A stretch of DNA of 64,000 nucleotides from Eriocheir sinensis (GCF_024679095.1 NC_066568.1:354448-418447); one strand, 5' to 3'; shown: positions 31,749 to 43,828, counted from the first letter of the stretch. Numbers and translations are program-made. The notes: generated by a model from the letters alone, not told the origin.

Positions 31749-32968
31749 GGCGGTGTCACAATGGTTGTTTTCGTCCAACCGTTGGGGCTACAGGCAATGC
31801 CTGTACGCCCAAGCAGGAGCGAGTTCACGGTTATCCATAAGCTGGTGTCACAGAGGGCTTTTTCTTCCCACCGCTTTGGTGCCAGCTAGGCAACCGGCAA
31901 CTCCAACTTTTACAGGTGTGCGTCACACACGGCCAAGGTTGGGTGCCAGTATCCATATCCACAACGTATATAAAGCACTTGCCCCGTATCAACATGGCGT
32001 CGTCTGCTAAAGTAAGGGCTGTCGCGACTTGTGCTGCCATTAACCAAGTAATAAACTTGTTGCTGCAGTTAAATATAAGGAAGAAACAGTTGTGGGTGTG
32101 GCATGCCTGTGGTTCCTCCATGGCTGTTCTCATTGTCACCACTGCACGTGCACGGCCAACCCACCCATCTTGACTTAACCACATAAATATATGGATCAAA
32201 TAACAACACACACACACACATTGCAGATTTTCTGACAAACAGAAACGACTTCACCATTTCTTGAGTGTGTTAGAATGTATTTGGTGAGTGGCTCACATGA
32301 ACCAAACCTAGCTCTTGGCAAGAAGAGAGCAGTCATCTTTAACACTGCTCTCTTCTTGCCATTGGGTATGTTTGGTTTGTATGAACCACTCACCAAATAA
32401 GTTCTAACACACACTAGGAAATGGCAAAGCCATTTTTGTTTGTGAGAAACATCTGCCATGGTTCACGATGAGTCTGGTGTGTGCGTGTGTGTGTGTGTGT
32501 ATCTCTGTTGTTACTCGATCCACGTGTTTATGTGGTCAGAGTCTATATGGGTGGGTTGGCCGCTCACGCGCAGTGGTGACAATGAGAACTGGCATGGAGA
32601 AACCACAGACACGCCACACCCACAACAGCTTCTTCCTTCCATTTAACTGCAGCAACACGTCCATAACTTGGGTAATGGCAGCACAAGCTGCGGCAGCCTT
32701 TACTTTAGTAGACGACGCCATGTCGATACAGGGCAAGTGTTTTGTTTACGTTGTGGATGTGGATACGGGCAACCGACCTTGGCCGGGTGTGACGTACACC
32801 CGGAAAAGTTGGATTTGCCGGTTGCCCAAACTTCCGCAAACGCGGTGGGAAGAAAAATGCCCAGTGTGACTCCAGGTTAAGGACAACCGACAACTCACTC
32901 CCGGATGGGCGCACGGGCGTTGCCAGTAGCCACAATGGTTAGAGGAAAACAGCCAGTGTGACACTGCC
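31749..32968. mobile_element. Foldback Harbinger-type element, copy 1
   Basis: The ends GGCGGTGTCACAATGG and CCAGTGTGACACTGCC resemble the Harbinger-type ends at 1662-2288. The two halves are inverted copies of each other over about 580 bp each, meeting at a 10-nt loop near 32334-32343 flanked by 'ggcaagaagagagcagt'. Each arm carries a short frame starting 'MASS(A/T)KVKA', probably a relic of a transposase N-terminus duplicated head to head. No complete gene. Confidence 0.8.
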
Positions 32969-33449
32969 CCAAATCAGCAAGGCTGCTGACCGGGTGAGCT
33001 CCAGCGATGACGTCATTGGACTCCCAGCAAATCACAAGCGGATTTTCAGAGCTCAGCCTCAGGCTTCATCTGTGGCTTTAAAACGACCCGTTCTCTCTTC
33101 CTGTTTTCTTCCTTTTTACAAGGTCCATATTTTGAGATAACAAGGGAGTAAAGGAGGAAAAAATGTGAGCTCCTGGGAGCAGCATGAGCCAATTATAATG
33201 GCGTCATTATAAACAGTTGCCAGTGCCATGACGGGCTGGGGGCTAACCATCAGGCCCAGATGGATAGTCTACCGGCGCCATAGCCCACATGTAAAAAATT
33301 AAATAAATAAATAAATAAAAAATAAAAACTCTACGGGTCGGAACAATAAGCGCTTTCTCAGTGTTTTCAATACCTCGAGTTTCGTGATCCTTGAGTTTAG
33401 CGCCATACCTTCGGAACGAAGCGAGCGCAAAACTCGAGAGGGTACTGTA

Positions 33450-36400
33450 GAGGGGTTGCACTGACGTCACACCGCTTCGCTTTTGTTTTAGGAAAAAAAC
33501 TGTCAGCCATTTTGGGAGGCATGAGCAATCAGCTGAGCCCCTGCCCCCTGATGATGGCTGGCCTGTGCCTCCCGTCTTCATGACACAATCTAAGTGAATA
33601 TGCAAATAATCTGGACAGTGAAGCTAGGCTTCATTATATAACTATCCATTAGGCTGCCAAATGATGATGGACATACAGTATATACACTTATTATCAAACT
33701 TCAAGATATATTTGATGATAAGAACAATGAATATATGACTAATTTAACCCCGGGCATCCCCGGGGGGTGTTTAGTAAGAACATAAGGGGTTCGCAAAAAG
33801 CCCAATGACCTATACTTGGCAGCCCCTGTCTACCTACTGTGAGTGGCAGTGTAGCACCTATCAGTAACAGTAATAGATGGGCCACTAACACCCACACCCA
33901 CACAGTAATAGATGGACACTAACACCCACACCCATACTGTAATAGATACACTAACACACCCACCCACACAGTAATAGATGGACACTAACACCCACACCCA
34001 CACAGTAATAGATGGACACTAACACCCACACCCACACAGTAACAGATGGACACTAACACACACACCCACACAGTAACAGATGGACACTAACACACACACC
34101 CACACAGTAATAGCTGGACACTAACACCCACACCCACACAGTAACAGATGAACTCTAACTCACCCACACAGTAACAGATGGACACTAACACACCCACCCA
34201 CACAGTAACAGATGGACACTAACACACACACCCACACAGTAACAGATGGACACTAACACACACACCCACACAGTAATAGATACACTAACACACACACCCA
34301 CACAGTAACAGATGGACACTAACACACACACCCACACAGTAACAGGTGGACACTAACACACCCACCCACACAGTAACAGATGGACACTAACACACCCACC
34401 CACACAGTAACAGATGGACACTAACACCCACACCCACACAGTAACAGATGGACACTAACACACACACCCACACAGTAACAGATGGACACTAACACACACA
34501 CCCACACAGTAACAGATGGACACTAACACACCCACCCACACAGTAACAGATGGACACTAACACACCCACCCACACAGTAACAGATGGACACTAACACACA
34601 CACCCACACAGTTACAGTTTTTCAATAACACACACCCACACAGTTACAGATTGACACTAACACACACACCCACACAGTAACAGATGGACACTAACACACC
34701 CACACAGTAACAGATGAAAACTAACACACCCACACAGTAACAGATGAACACTAACACACCCACACAGTAACAGATGGACACTAACACACCCACCCACACA
34801 GTAACAGATGGACACTAACACACCCACCCACACAGTAACAGATGGACACTAACACACACACCCACACAGTAATAGATGGACACTAACACACACACCCACA
34901 CAGTAACAGATGGACACTAACACACACACCCACACAGTAACAGGTGGACACTAACACACACACCCACACAGTAACAGATGGACACTAACACACACACCCA
35001 CACAGTAACAGGTGGACACTAACACACACACCCACACAGTAACAGATGGACACTAACACCCACACCCACACAGTAACAGATGGACACTAACACCCACACC
35101 CATACTGTAATAGATACACTAACACACCCACCCACACAGTAATAGATGGACACTAACACACACACCCACACAGTAACAGATGGACACTAACACACACACC
35201 CACACAGTAACAGATGGACACTAACACACACACCCACACAGTAACAGATGGACACTAACACCCACACCCACACAGTAACAGATGGACACTAACACCCACA
35301 CCCACACAGTAATAGATGGACACTAACACCCACACCCACACAGTAATAGATGGACACTAACACACCCACCCACACAGTAATAGATGGACACTAACACACA
35401 CACCCACACAGTAACAGATGGACACTAACACACACACCCACACAGTAACAGGTGGACACTAACACACCCACCCACACAGTAACAGATGGACACTAACACC
35501 CACACCAACACAGTAATAGATGGACACTAACACCCACACCAACACAGTAATAGATGGACACTAACACCCACACCCACACAGTAATAGATGGACACTAACA
35601 CCCACACCCACACAGTAATAGATGGACACTAACACCCACACCCACACAGTAATAGATGGACACTAACACCCACACCCACACAGTAATAGATGGACACTAA
35701 CACCCACACCCACACAGTAATAGATGGACACTAACACCCACACCAACACAGTAATAGATGGACACTAACACCCACACCAACACAGTAATAGATGGACACT
35801 AACACCCACACCCACACAGTAATAGATGGACACTAACACAAACACCAACACAGTAATAGATGGACACTAACACCCACACCCACACAGTAATAGATGGACA
35901 CTAACACCCACACCAACACAGTAATAGATGGACACTAACACCCACACCAACACAGTAATAGATGGACACTAACACACACAACCACACAGTAATAGATGGA
36001 CACTAACACCCACACCAACACAGTAATAGATGGACACTAACACACACCCACACAGTAATAGATGGACACTAACACCCACACCAACACAGTAATAGATGGA
36101 CACTAACACCCACACCAACACAGTAATAGATGGACACTAACACAAACACCAACACAGTAACAGATGGACACTAACACCCACACCCACACAGTAATAGATG
36201 GACACTAACACAAACACCAACACAGTAACAGATGGACACTAACACCCACACCAACACAGTAATAGATGGACACTAACACCCACACCAACACAGTAATAGA
36301 TGGACACTAACACCCACACCAACACAGTAATAGATGGACACTAACACCCACACCCACACAGTAATAGATGGACACTAACACCCACACCAACACAGTAATA

Positions 36401-37334
36401 GATGGACACTAACACCCACACCCACACAGTAATAGATGGACACTAACACCCACCCACACAGTAATAGATGGACACTAACACCCAACACAGTAATAGATGG
36501 ACACTAACACCCACACCAACACAGTAATAGATGGACACTAACACAAACACCAACACAGTAATAGATGGACACTAACACCCACACCAACACAGTAACAGAT
36601 GGACACTAACACCCACACCAACACAGTAATAGATGGACACTAACACCCACACCCACACAGTAATAGATGGACACTAACACAAACACCAACACAGTAACAG
36701 ATGGACACTAACACCCACACCAACACAGTAATAGATGGACACTAACACAAACACCAACACAGTAATAGATGGACACTAACACCCACACCCACACAGTAAT
36801 AGATGGACACTAACACCCACACCAACACAGTAATAGATGGACACTAACACCCACACCAACACAGTAATAGATGGACACTAACACCCACACCAACACAGTA
36901 ATAGATGGACACTAACACCCACACCAACACAGTAATAGATGGACACTAACACAAACACCAACACAGTAATAGATGGACACTAACACCCACACCAACACAG
37001 TAATAGATGGACACTAACACCCACACCAACACAGTAATAGATGGACACTAACACAAACACCAACACAGTAACAGATGGACACTAACACCCACCCACACAG
37101 TAATAGATGGACACTAACACAAACACCAACACAGTAACAGATGGACACTAACACCCACACCAACACAGTAATAGATGGACACTAACACAAACACCAACAC
37201 GTACAGTAACATGGCGGGCAAAAGCTGAGGAGCTCTCTTGAGGTAAATATGTGCCTCCCAAAATGGCAGGCCTTTGCAGGGCAGCTGAGAAGTGATCAGC
37301 TGATCGCTGATGATGACGTCACGTGCAACCCCTC
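33450..37334. mobile_element. MITE with TA target, filled by minisatellite
   Basis: The ends GAGGGGTTGCAC (33450) and GTGCAACCCCTC (to 37334) each have TGACGTCA close inside and TA outside (33448-33449 and 37335-37336). Sub-terminal inverted similarity extends through 'ccattttgggaggca' and 'tgcctcccaaaatgg'. All but about 550 bp is a 34-bp minisatellite. The left TA is also the TA that flanks the pogo-like element, so the two elements abut exactly. Confidence 0.75.
33866..37205 (+). repeat. 34-bp minisatellite, about 98 units
   Basis: The unit is 'agtaayagatggacactaac' followed by 14 nt of CA-rich spacer. Units in the first half mostly read 'aacagatgg' with 'acacacccac' spacers. Units in the second half mostly read 'aatagatgg' with 'cccacaccaac' or 'aaacaccaac' spacers. 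No open frame of note. Confidence 0.95.
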
Positions 37335-37465
37335 TATAAGGCCAACATAAATATTCTGCAATCAGGCTACAAGAAGGAAATGTACATCGGGCCAGTACTA
37401 AGTAGCCTACATTATGTCTTTTTGTTGTAGTTGGAGTAGTGGACCGGTTAATGTTTTACGGTTTA

Positions 37466-38583
37466 CAGTAATCCCTCGCCATATCACAGTTCACTTATCG
37501 CGGTCTCACTGTATCGCGGATTTTTAAATTGTAAATATTTAGTTTCGTATCGCAGATTTTTCGCTATATCGCGGGATTTTGCGGTAGAGGTATTTTGATA
37601 TACAGTCGTCCCTCAAATAGTACGGGGGTTAGGGACCCAGGACCCCCGTACTATTCGAAAATCCGTATAAAATTAGTGCCCCCCTAGAAATACTATGGAA
37701 TCCGGGTCCTGCCTGGCTCAGCTGTTACCCATGGGCCCAAGTTGCCAGTTATGCACTTTCTGCTTCAGTCTCAGTGCAGTGTTACCACGCTGGGGGGTTG
37801 AGGGAGGCGAGGCCCCCCCGTTAGAGGTCAGGTTATTTAACCCAGTAGCAGCGCGGATCATGTTTCTTAATGGTCCCTCCAAGCGAGAAAAATGAGAAAA
37901 AATTACCCCTCACACAAACCATTTCATAATATATATCAAAGCATTTGTGATCAGATTATGTATCATCTATTTTGGGGGGTTTATATCATGGCACAAATTT
38001 GGCCCGTTGCTGATACACGGTAAAGCCACAAAATGGCCTGACGCTGCTACTGGGTTAAAGTTCGGTTGGAGTAGTTTAAATATGCATCCCTTAACAATAT
38101 AATATGGAGGCGTAATGTCGTATTTTGGAGGCGCGGAGTCAATCTCCACAATTACTGTTTCGTATCTTATTTAAAGTATGATTTAGAGAGCAATAATAGA
38201 AATTGTGGTTGAGAGTAAGAGAGAGTGTGAGTGTATGACATGGCTCGCTCGCTGACAATGTGGAAGGCAGCTCTGCCAGGATGGCTCACTTGTCCAACTT
38301 GGTAACAATACAGCAGAAAATGCATAACTGGCAACTTTGGCCAGCGAGTAGAAACTGAGCCAGGCGGGAAACCCGGATTCCGTAGGAGTGCCCACTCCTG
38401 CCTGCCAATTTCTTGTTTAAGGAAAGAAAATGCCTATTTATGTGTTTATAATAGGTTAATTCATGAACAAATAGAAAAGGACGGGGTTTATCTCCACTCT
38501 TGGAGCACTCGCAGTTACTGCGCTAAGAATTTTTTTTCACACTATGATAGATACAGCGAACACTGCTCTCATTCACGTGGTAT
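37466..38583 (+). mobile_element. pogo/Tigger-like transposon ends and remnants
   Basis: A left end CAGTAATCCCTCGCC with 'tcgcggtctcac' follows Tigger style at 37466. Another left end, CAGTCGTCCCTCAAATAGT, flanked by TA lies at 37604; it contains a 'gtacggggg..ccccgtac' short hairpin. The inverted form of the second end occurs at 48745-48764. The 38540-38583 sequence also matches 48465-48503, so a relative of the same family is there. The 60-70 residue frames are not supported as genes. Confidence 0.5.
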
Positions 38584-38802
38584 CCCAGCAAACATGGGCT
38601 TATTGGGCCAGCATTGGCTACCGTCGGGGTCGTGTCGGCAGCGGCAGCTGAGTGACTGTTGCGGCAAACAGCTTCGTTAGCAGTGTCGGTCTTACATCAG
38701 TAAATGCTAATTGAACCAATTACTACTAAAACCAAATTGGCCCGAAACGGTTTGCCTCAATCATGGAGCTCTTGTATAACGTACATTAATTGCATTTGTA
38801 TG

Positions 38803-39052
<250 letters not shown>

Positions 39053-40441
39053 CAGTCAGCGCACAGGTATTGGCGAAAATCATCTTCAATATCCGTGACG
39101 ATTTATCAAAGACCCAAAGAATACACCCAAGAAAAACGACAACATTATTGGCGCGCTATCATGAGGTAGAGTGGGCGGAGCTTAAGTCCCAGACAGACAA
39201 TGAAGCTCTCAGTTACGCGCTGTGATTGACAGGGGAAGTATCGATTTTTTTTGTCACGCGACCCACGTGTTTTTCTGACTGTACCTTGCGGTGTTTTTTT
39301 ATTATTATTTTGGGATAATGCCACGAGGTCCTGAGCTGACAAGTGAGCAAATTACAGCGATATCATCACTCTGTGTGGCAGGAAAATGTAACAAAGATAT
39401 TTCAAGCCAGACCGGCATACCACTACGCAGTGTGCAAAGATGGACAAGAAAATGTAAGGATGCGGGAGGCTCTGTCCCGCCACTTCAGATTAAGAGGACT
39501 GGACCGGCTAGGAAAACATCTAAGAGGACTCTCAAAGTGATTCAGCGACAGGTGGAAGCTGAACCTAGAATAACAGCTAAGGAATTAAAAGAAAAGAACC
39601 CGCTACTCTTGCAAACTGTTTCTGTTAGAACCATCCAACGACGCCTCAGAGACGACCTCTGCTATGAGCATCGGGCGCCACGACGTAAACCCATTCTAAC
39701 TGAGAAACAGAAGCAAAAACGGGTTCAGTTTTGTAGGAAATATCTGAAGTGGGACAGTGAGAAGTGGAAGAAGGTATTATGGAGTGATGAGGCTACGTTT
39801 TGTGTCACTGGGAACCGAGGAGGTAAGGTGAGGCTACCTAAGGGTGCAGACCCGTACCATCCCAAGTACACTCAGGGGACAGTCAAGCACCCGGATAGTG
39901 TCATGGTATGGGGTGCCTTTGGGTACTATGGTAAGGGCAAGCTTGTTGTGTTACCTAAAAACATTACAGTGAACAAGGAAAGATATTTGGAACTGTTGTG
40001 TGATCATCTGGAGGATTGCTTTGATGCCTGCAAGAGTGAGGTGTTCATGCAGGACGGAGCCCCTGCACACACAGCAAAATTAATCAAGGAATGGTTTGAG
40101 TTTGTAGCAGTGGACTACATACAGGACTGGCCTGGTAATAGTCCAGATTTTAACCCAATCGAAAATCTTTGGGGACTCATAAAGCGACGGCTACGAGGAC
40201 GTGACACCGCAACTCTGCCAAAGCTCGTGAAGGAGATTCAGGACATCTGGGACAATTTGGAACCCACCATGCTCCAAAGACTTGCTGAATCCGTTCCTCG
40301 ACGCCTGGAGAGTTGTCTAAAGAGAAAAGGACTCCCCACTAAGTATTAGAGGCCGGTAAGTACCCCTTGAATATTTTTTTTTAATTCTTTTTCTAAGTGT
40401 TACAAGAGAAAAACATACCGCGCCAATACCTGTGGCGCCGA

Positions 40442-40444
<3 letters not shown>
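39053..40444 (+). mobile_element. Tc1/mariner transposon, apparently complete
   Basis: The inverted ends are CAGTCAGCGC-ACAGGTATTGGCG (39053) and its partner CGCCAATACCTGTGGCGCCGACTG (to 40444), flanked by TA and lying inside a (TA)n tract. The two ends differ slightly. The 1392-bp length and a single intact transposase frame suggest a recent insertion. Confidence 0.9.
39318..40349 (+). CDS. Tc1-family transposase, DD35E spacing
   Basis: It cuts and pastes the element at TA sites. I chose the ATG at 39318 ('MPRGPELTSEQ'), typical for the family; the frame is open nine codons upstream. The frame gives 343 residues, the usual length. The N-terminal paired-type HTH domain has 'GKCNKDISSQTGIPLRSVQRW', then a GRPR-like linker region and a second HTH ('VSVRTIQRRLRD'). 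The catalytic residues are Asp in 'LWSDEATF', Asp in 'MQDGAPAHTA' and Glu in 'NPIENLWG'. I count 35 residues between the last Asp and the Glu. Most Tc1 enzymes have 34; a DD35E group (Traveler) is described. No stop or frame shift is seen, so it may be active. Confidence 0.92.
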   Translation: MPRGPELTSEQITAISSLCVAGKCNKDISSQTGIPLRSVQRWTRKCKDAGGSVPPLQIKRTGPARKTSKRTLKVIQRQVEAEPRITAKELKEKNPLLLQTVSVRTIQRRLRDDLCYEHRAPRRKPILTEKQKQKRVQFCRKYLKWDSEKWKKVLWSDEATFCVTGNRGGKVRLPKGADPYHPKYTQGTVKHPDSVMVWGAFGYYGKGKLVVLPKNITVNKERYLELLCDHLEDCFDACKSEVFMQDGAPAHTAKLIKEWFEFVAVDYIQDWPGNSPDFNPIENLWGLIKRRLRGRDTATLPKLVKEIQDIWDNLEPTMLQRLAESVPRRLESCLKRKGLPTKY

Positions 40445-40526
<82 letters not shown>

Positions 40527-40985
40527 GTATGTATATGTGTTGTGTGTATGTGTGTGCGTGTGTATGTTGTCCTACAAGAAATAAAATCAAGGATGGTCCT
40601 TAAGTAAAACCAACCGGCCAACAAAAAAATGGATTATCCGTTTTCTGATCGGGATTACAGGTAGCGAACGTCCGAGATCAAGCCACTTGTGACATCAAGA
40701 TCAAGATCAAGATCCCGCTTAAATTTTGTTTACGTTGTAAGCTGCTCATACAAGAAGCCGTCCCGTCATCCTTGAAAATTTCTCTACACACAGGTGGTGA
40801 GTATTCTTTGATAAATTTAAGAAAGACGAAGTCTTCAAAGTGAACATTAGCCCGAAAAAGCTAAGAGAAAATGTTCTCAGAATCCATATACAAGCCAACC
40901 CAAACACGCACAACGATCTATCCCTCGTCAATGTGTCAATCTTGCCCACACTACTACTGACTCTCTGAGTGATGGTGATGATGAT
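40445..40985. other. (TA)n tail and unassigned sequence
   Basis: TA repeats run to about 40524, then a short GT-rich part. From 40560 to 40985 there is no certain feature, although one short frame at about 40810-40915 has a vaguely exon-like composition. Confidence 0.5.
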
Positions 40986-41260
40986 GTGATATTGTCATGT
41001 GAGAGGAAGCAGGATGTAGATTTTGGAGTTCAGCAGGTGTTAAATACAGATGATCACATACGAAAGCAAACTGAAATTTGTTCTTTATTTAGTAATAAAG
41101 TAAAGGTATTTGATTGTGACAGTGAAACCACAAGTTATCCAAAAGTAGCTCCAGTTGTTTCAGAAAATGCACAAAGCCAGCTGCGACGATGGGCTGTTGA
41201 TACTCAATTATCTCACAGCTATTAATTCATTGTTAACTATTCTAAAAAAAGCCACTCACA
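40986..41260 (+). pseudogene. Upstream exon fragment of DUF4806-type gene
   Basis: An acidic frame runs to 'AQSQLRRWAVDTQLSHS', which resembles the short 'LRxWA...I.H.AL..LL.IL' helix motif found ahead of DUF4806 in many arthropod and cnidarian proteins. The continuation 'INSLLTILKK' is present but one base out of frame, so this exon is damaged or mis-sequenced. It is linked to the exons at 42.1 and 42.9 kb by position and family order only. Confidence 0.35.
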
Positions 41261-42102
41261 GAACACTATCCATGTTTGGGTGTGACCTACAATGACCTCC
41301 ATACACTGCCCATAGTACCCTGTTATCGTGTCCACTCCCTAATTTGTATTTTCTCCGCCCACTAATTTTGACCAATCCCTGCCCTAAATTATGTGTAAAA
41401 TAATGTTTTGTTCCACCCCTTTGTGTTTCTTTCCCTCCCTCTTTTAAATTGTATAAAAAGTCCTTCTCTTGCCTTCTTCACTTCAACATTCCAGGTGCCT
41501 TGGTCCCTCCCTTCCCCTGCCGCTCCTCTCTCATCTTGTGTAAGTACAATATAATGTGAATTTCCTCGGTAACTTAGTGTGTGTGTGTCTGCGGGTTAGG
41601 TGTTATGTTGTAGGATTTATTTGTGTTTTTATATTTGTGATTTTATTTATTTAACGTGTTGTGCTTATTTTATTTTAAAGTAGTAACTGGACTTATCTTT
41701 TGGAACTTGTAAATATTTCACTTTCATTTTTGTTGTATTAATATAATTTCTTTTGTTATTAAATCAAGAAACTATTTAAAGTTTTCCTTTTTTCCTTTTT
41801 TGTCCCTTGTTTTAAGTTTATTTAAGTGATCCCTTTTATTTTTTTTTATTGTGTTTATGCATCTAGAGGCCCCTTGGTAATGATTACTTAAGGTTGTGTA
41901 ACAATGAATGATAAAATAAACTGGAATAATGTTTTACATATTTTACACTAACTGTGTAGTCAGGTTCTTTTAGTTTGAGTTTGCAAAACTAGTTGATCAC
42001 ACTCTAGTCGTTAAATCAAGCGACCTGAATGTTGGGAAAATACTTCAAATGTATGATACAAAATAACAAAGAACATATTATTATCAAAGTTATATGTTTT
42101 AG
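41261..42102 (+). other. Probable intron or intergenic, no gene
   Basis: An A/T-rich stretch with no family seen. It would be intron if the 40986 exon belongs to the DUF4806-like gene. Confidence 0.4.
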
Positions 42103-43106
42103 GTACAACAGCTGAAGGTTTTGGGAGGAACTACATTGAAAGTTGCAGTAAAGTCAATTTTGGATACTGTCATGTCAAATCGACTGCAACAGAGATTCAA
42201 TTGGGAGGGCAAGAAGTGTTGGAAAACAAAGGAGAATTTCACCAAGATAGGATTCAAATCAACAAAGCTTTGTCAACTGGTGTGTGGTGAGTACAATTTC
42301 AAGTATATATGAATCATGTATTTAGAACAGTCCAACTTAAGAAATGCTAAATGATACTTGATGTTGGTATTAGAAGACTGCTATGTTGGTTATCACAAAC
42401 ATTGAATATATTGTTTTCTTCCCATAAACAATTCAAAGAAACTATCCTCCAGGTGAATAAAGAAAAGGTGGAAGCTCTTCTGTTGTGGCCACCTCTTTGT
42501 TAGACGTTCCCGAATGGAGTGAGGAGGCATCTGAGATAGTTACATAAATCTTATACTTTCTTTCAAGCAGAGGAGAAATATTTATTGTACTTGAGTTCGA
42601 GAGTAAGTCATGAGTAGAAATTATTCATAATGTTCCATGCATGCTTCCTCAGTCCTACATGGTGGAACACTGTTCCCTTGCCATACGGCAGCTGTGCCCA
42701 CTGGCCAGTGGTTAGGCACCTGGGGGTTATTAGCTTCTCACCCACCCATAGCTACGCCACTGTAACCTTCCCTATTTAACTAACACCTGACTGGGAAGAC
42801 AGGGTGACCAATGAGGAGGTGATGAGAAGGTTTAGTGTAGGGGTACAGCAACCTTTCAGTGGCCATTAGATTTTACAGAATTAATAATGTATAGTTAATA
42901 TATTTACATCACATTATTTGTTGACAGGAGTGCTGCTCATGAAGCCACAATTTTCTACAAACGAGAAGGAGATAGGTCAAACAATTATGAAATATCTCCG
43001 TTGTTCCGGCAATCGTTGTGGAGGTAGAGCACAAAGGTTGAAATCCCAGTCAAATGATTCAGCACATTCATCACAAGATGGTGTTTTGTCAGACATAGAT
43101 AGCTAG
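42103..43106 (+). CDS. DUF4806-like C-terminal exons (two exons)
   Basis: Exons 42103-42286 and 42928-43106 have clean borders: 'tgttttAG' and 'gttgacAG' acceptors, and a GTGAGT donor at 42287. The join keeps the frame with a split Gly codon. The first exon reads 'LGGTTLKVAVKSILDTVMSN' and 'FNWEGKKCWKTKENF..KLCQLVCG'. The second continues 'MKPQFSTNEKEIGQTIMKYLR' and a Ser/Asp-rich tail to the stop. The LGG..V...ILxxVM, FNWxGK..K..F and Ex-I...I..YL pattern is that of DUF4806. Its function is unknown; the family is often multi-copy and associated with transposable elements. Upstream exons are uncertain. Confidence 0.6.
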
Positions 43107-43314
43107 ATCTTAATTAGATGATTGATCACAATAGCCATGTTTAAGTATTTGTATACATTTCTTTTTTACTGGGAAAGTAATGGAAGGAATTTCATCTCAT
43201 GCATTACAAAAGATTCTCCAAGGAAAAGATTACTGGATTTGTTATTTTCAGTTTCTGTTTGAATCCCCTTAACTTCTTGCAATGTTTCATGTAGTTAATA
43301 CTGTATTCATCACT

Positions 43315-43415
43315 ATTATTATTATTACTATTATTATTATCATTATTATTATTATCATTATCATTATTGTTGCTATCATTATTATTATCATTATTATTAT
43401 TACTCTTGTTCATTT
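43315..43415. repeat. (ATT)n imperfect microsatellite
   Basis: About 100 bp of ATT with C-substituted units. Confidence 0.9.
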
Positions 43416-43457
43416 TTTTTTTTTTTTCAATTCAGTTTTTACTTCCCTAATATGTAA

Positions 43458-43828
43458 GATGTATCTCACCATGATGCTGTGATTTGCCTGTTTTATAGTA
43501 TAGAGGGAGAGATGTATCTCACCATGATGCTGTGATTTGCCTGTTTTATAGTATAGAGGGAAAGATGTATCTCACCATGATGCTGTGATTTGCCTGTTTT
43601 ATAGTATAGAGGGAGAGATGTATCTCACCATGATGCTGTGATTTGCCTGTTTTATAGTATAGAGGGAGAGATGTATCTCACCATGATGCTGTGATTTGCC
43701 TGTTTTATAGTATAGAGGGAGAGATGTATCTCACCATGATGCTGTGATTTGCCTGTTTTATAGTATAGAGGGAGAGATGTATCTCACCATGATGCTGTGA
43801 TTTGTCTGTTTTATAGTATAGAGGGTGT
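43458..43828 (+). repeat. 53-bp tandem repeat, seven units
   Basis: Seven head-to-tail units starting 'gatgtatctcaccatgatgc' at 43458, 43511, 43564, 43617, 43670, 43723 and 43776. They are almost identical, with one changed base in units 3 and 7, so the array is young. Confidence 0.97.

Larger units (their letters stand above)
30198..33447. mobile_element. pogo-like element, CTCGAG-type ends, with nested insertions
   Basis: The left end TAGTACCCTCTCGAGTTTCG (30198) and the right end CGAGAGGGTACTG (to 33447) are inverted copies, flanked by TA. Sub-terminal 'gagtttcgc' motifs repeat at both ends. The end style (CAGTACCC.., TA target) suggests the Tc1/pogo group, but no transposase is present. 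A (GA)n tract lies at about 30417-30447. Inside lie a TTAA element (30589-31744) and a foldback element (31749-32968). A related 2.1-kb copy is at 61899-63980. Confidence 0.7.

Noticed and set aside
33866..37205. CRISPR-like array
   Set aside because: The 34-bp units are adjacent with no unique spacers; this is a minisatellite in an animal genome.
37695..37895. 66-residue frame beside the pogo-like end
   Set aside because: No family, overlaps repeat ends and is not conserved in the relative near 48.5 kb.
40800..40930. Possible C2-domain exon ('VFKVNISPKKLRENVLRIHI')
   Set aside because: Only about 35 residues, no clear splice borders and no conserved Asp loops; similarity could be chance.
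43458..43828. CRISPR-like array
   Set aside because: The 53-bp units are head to tail and identical, with no spacers.
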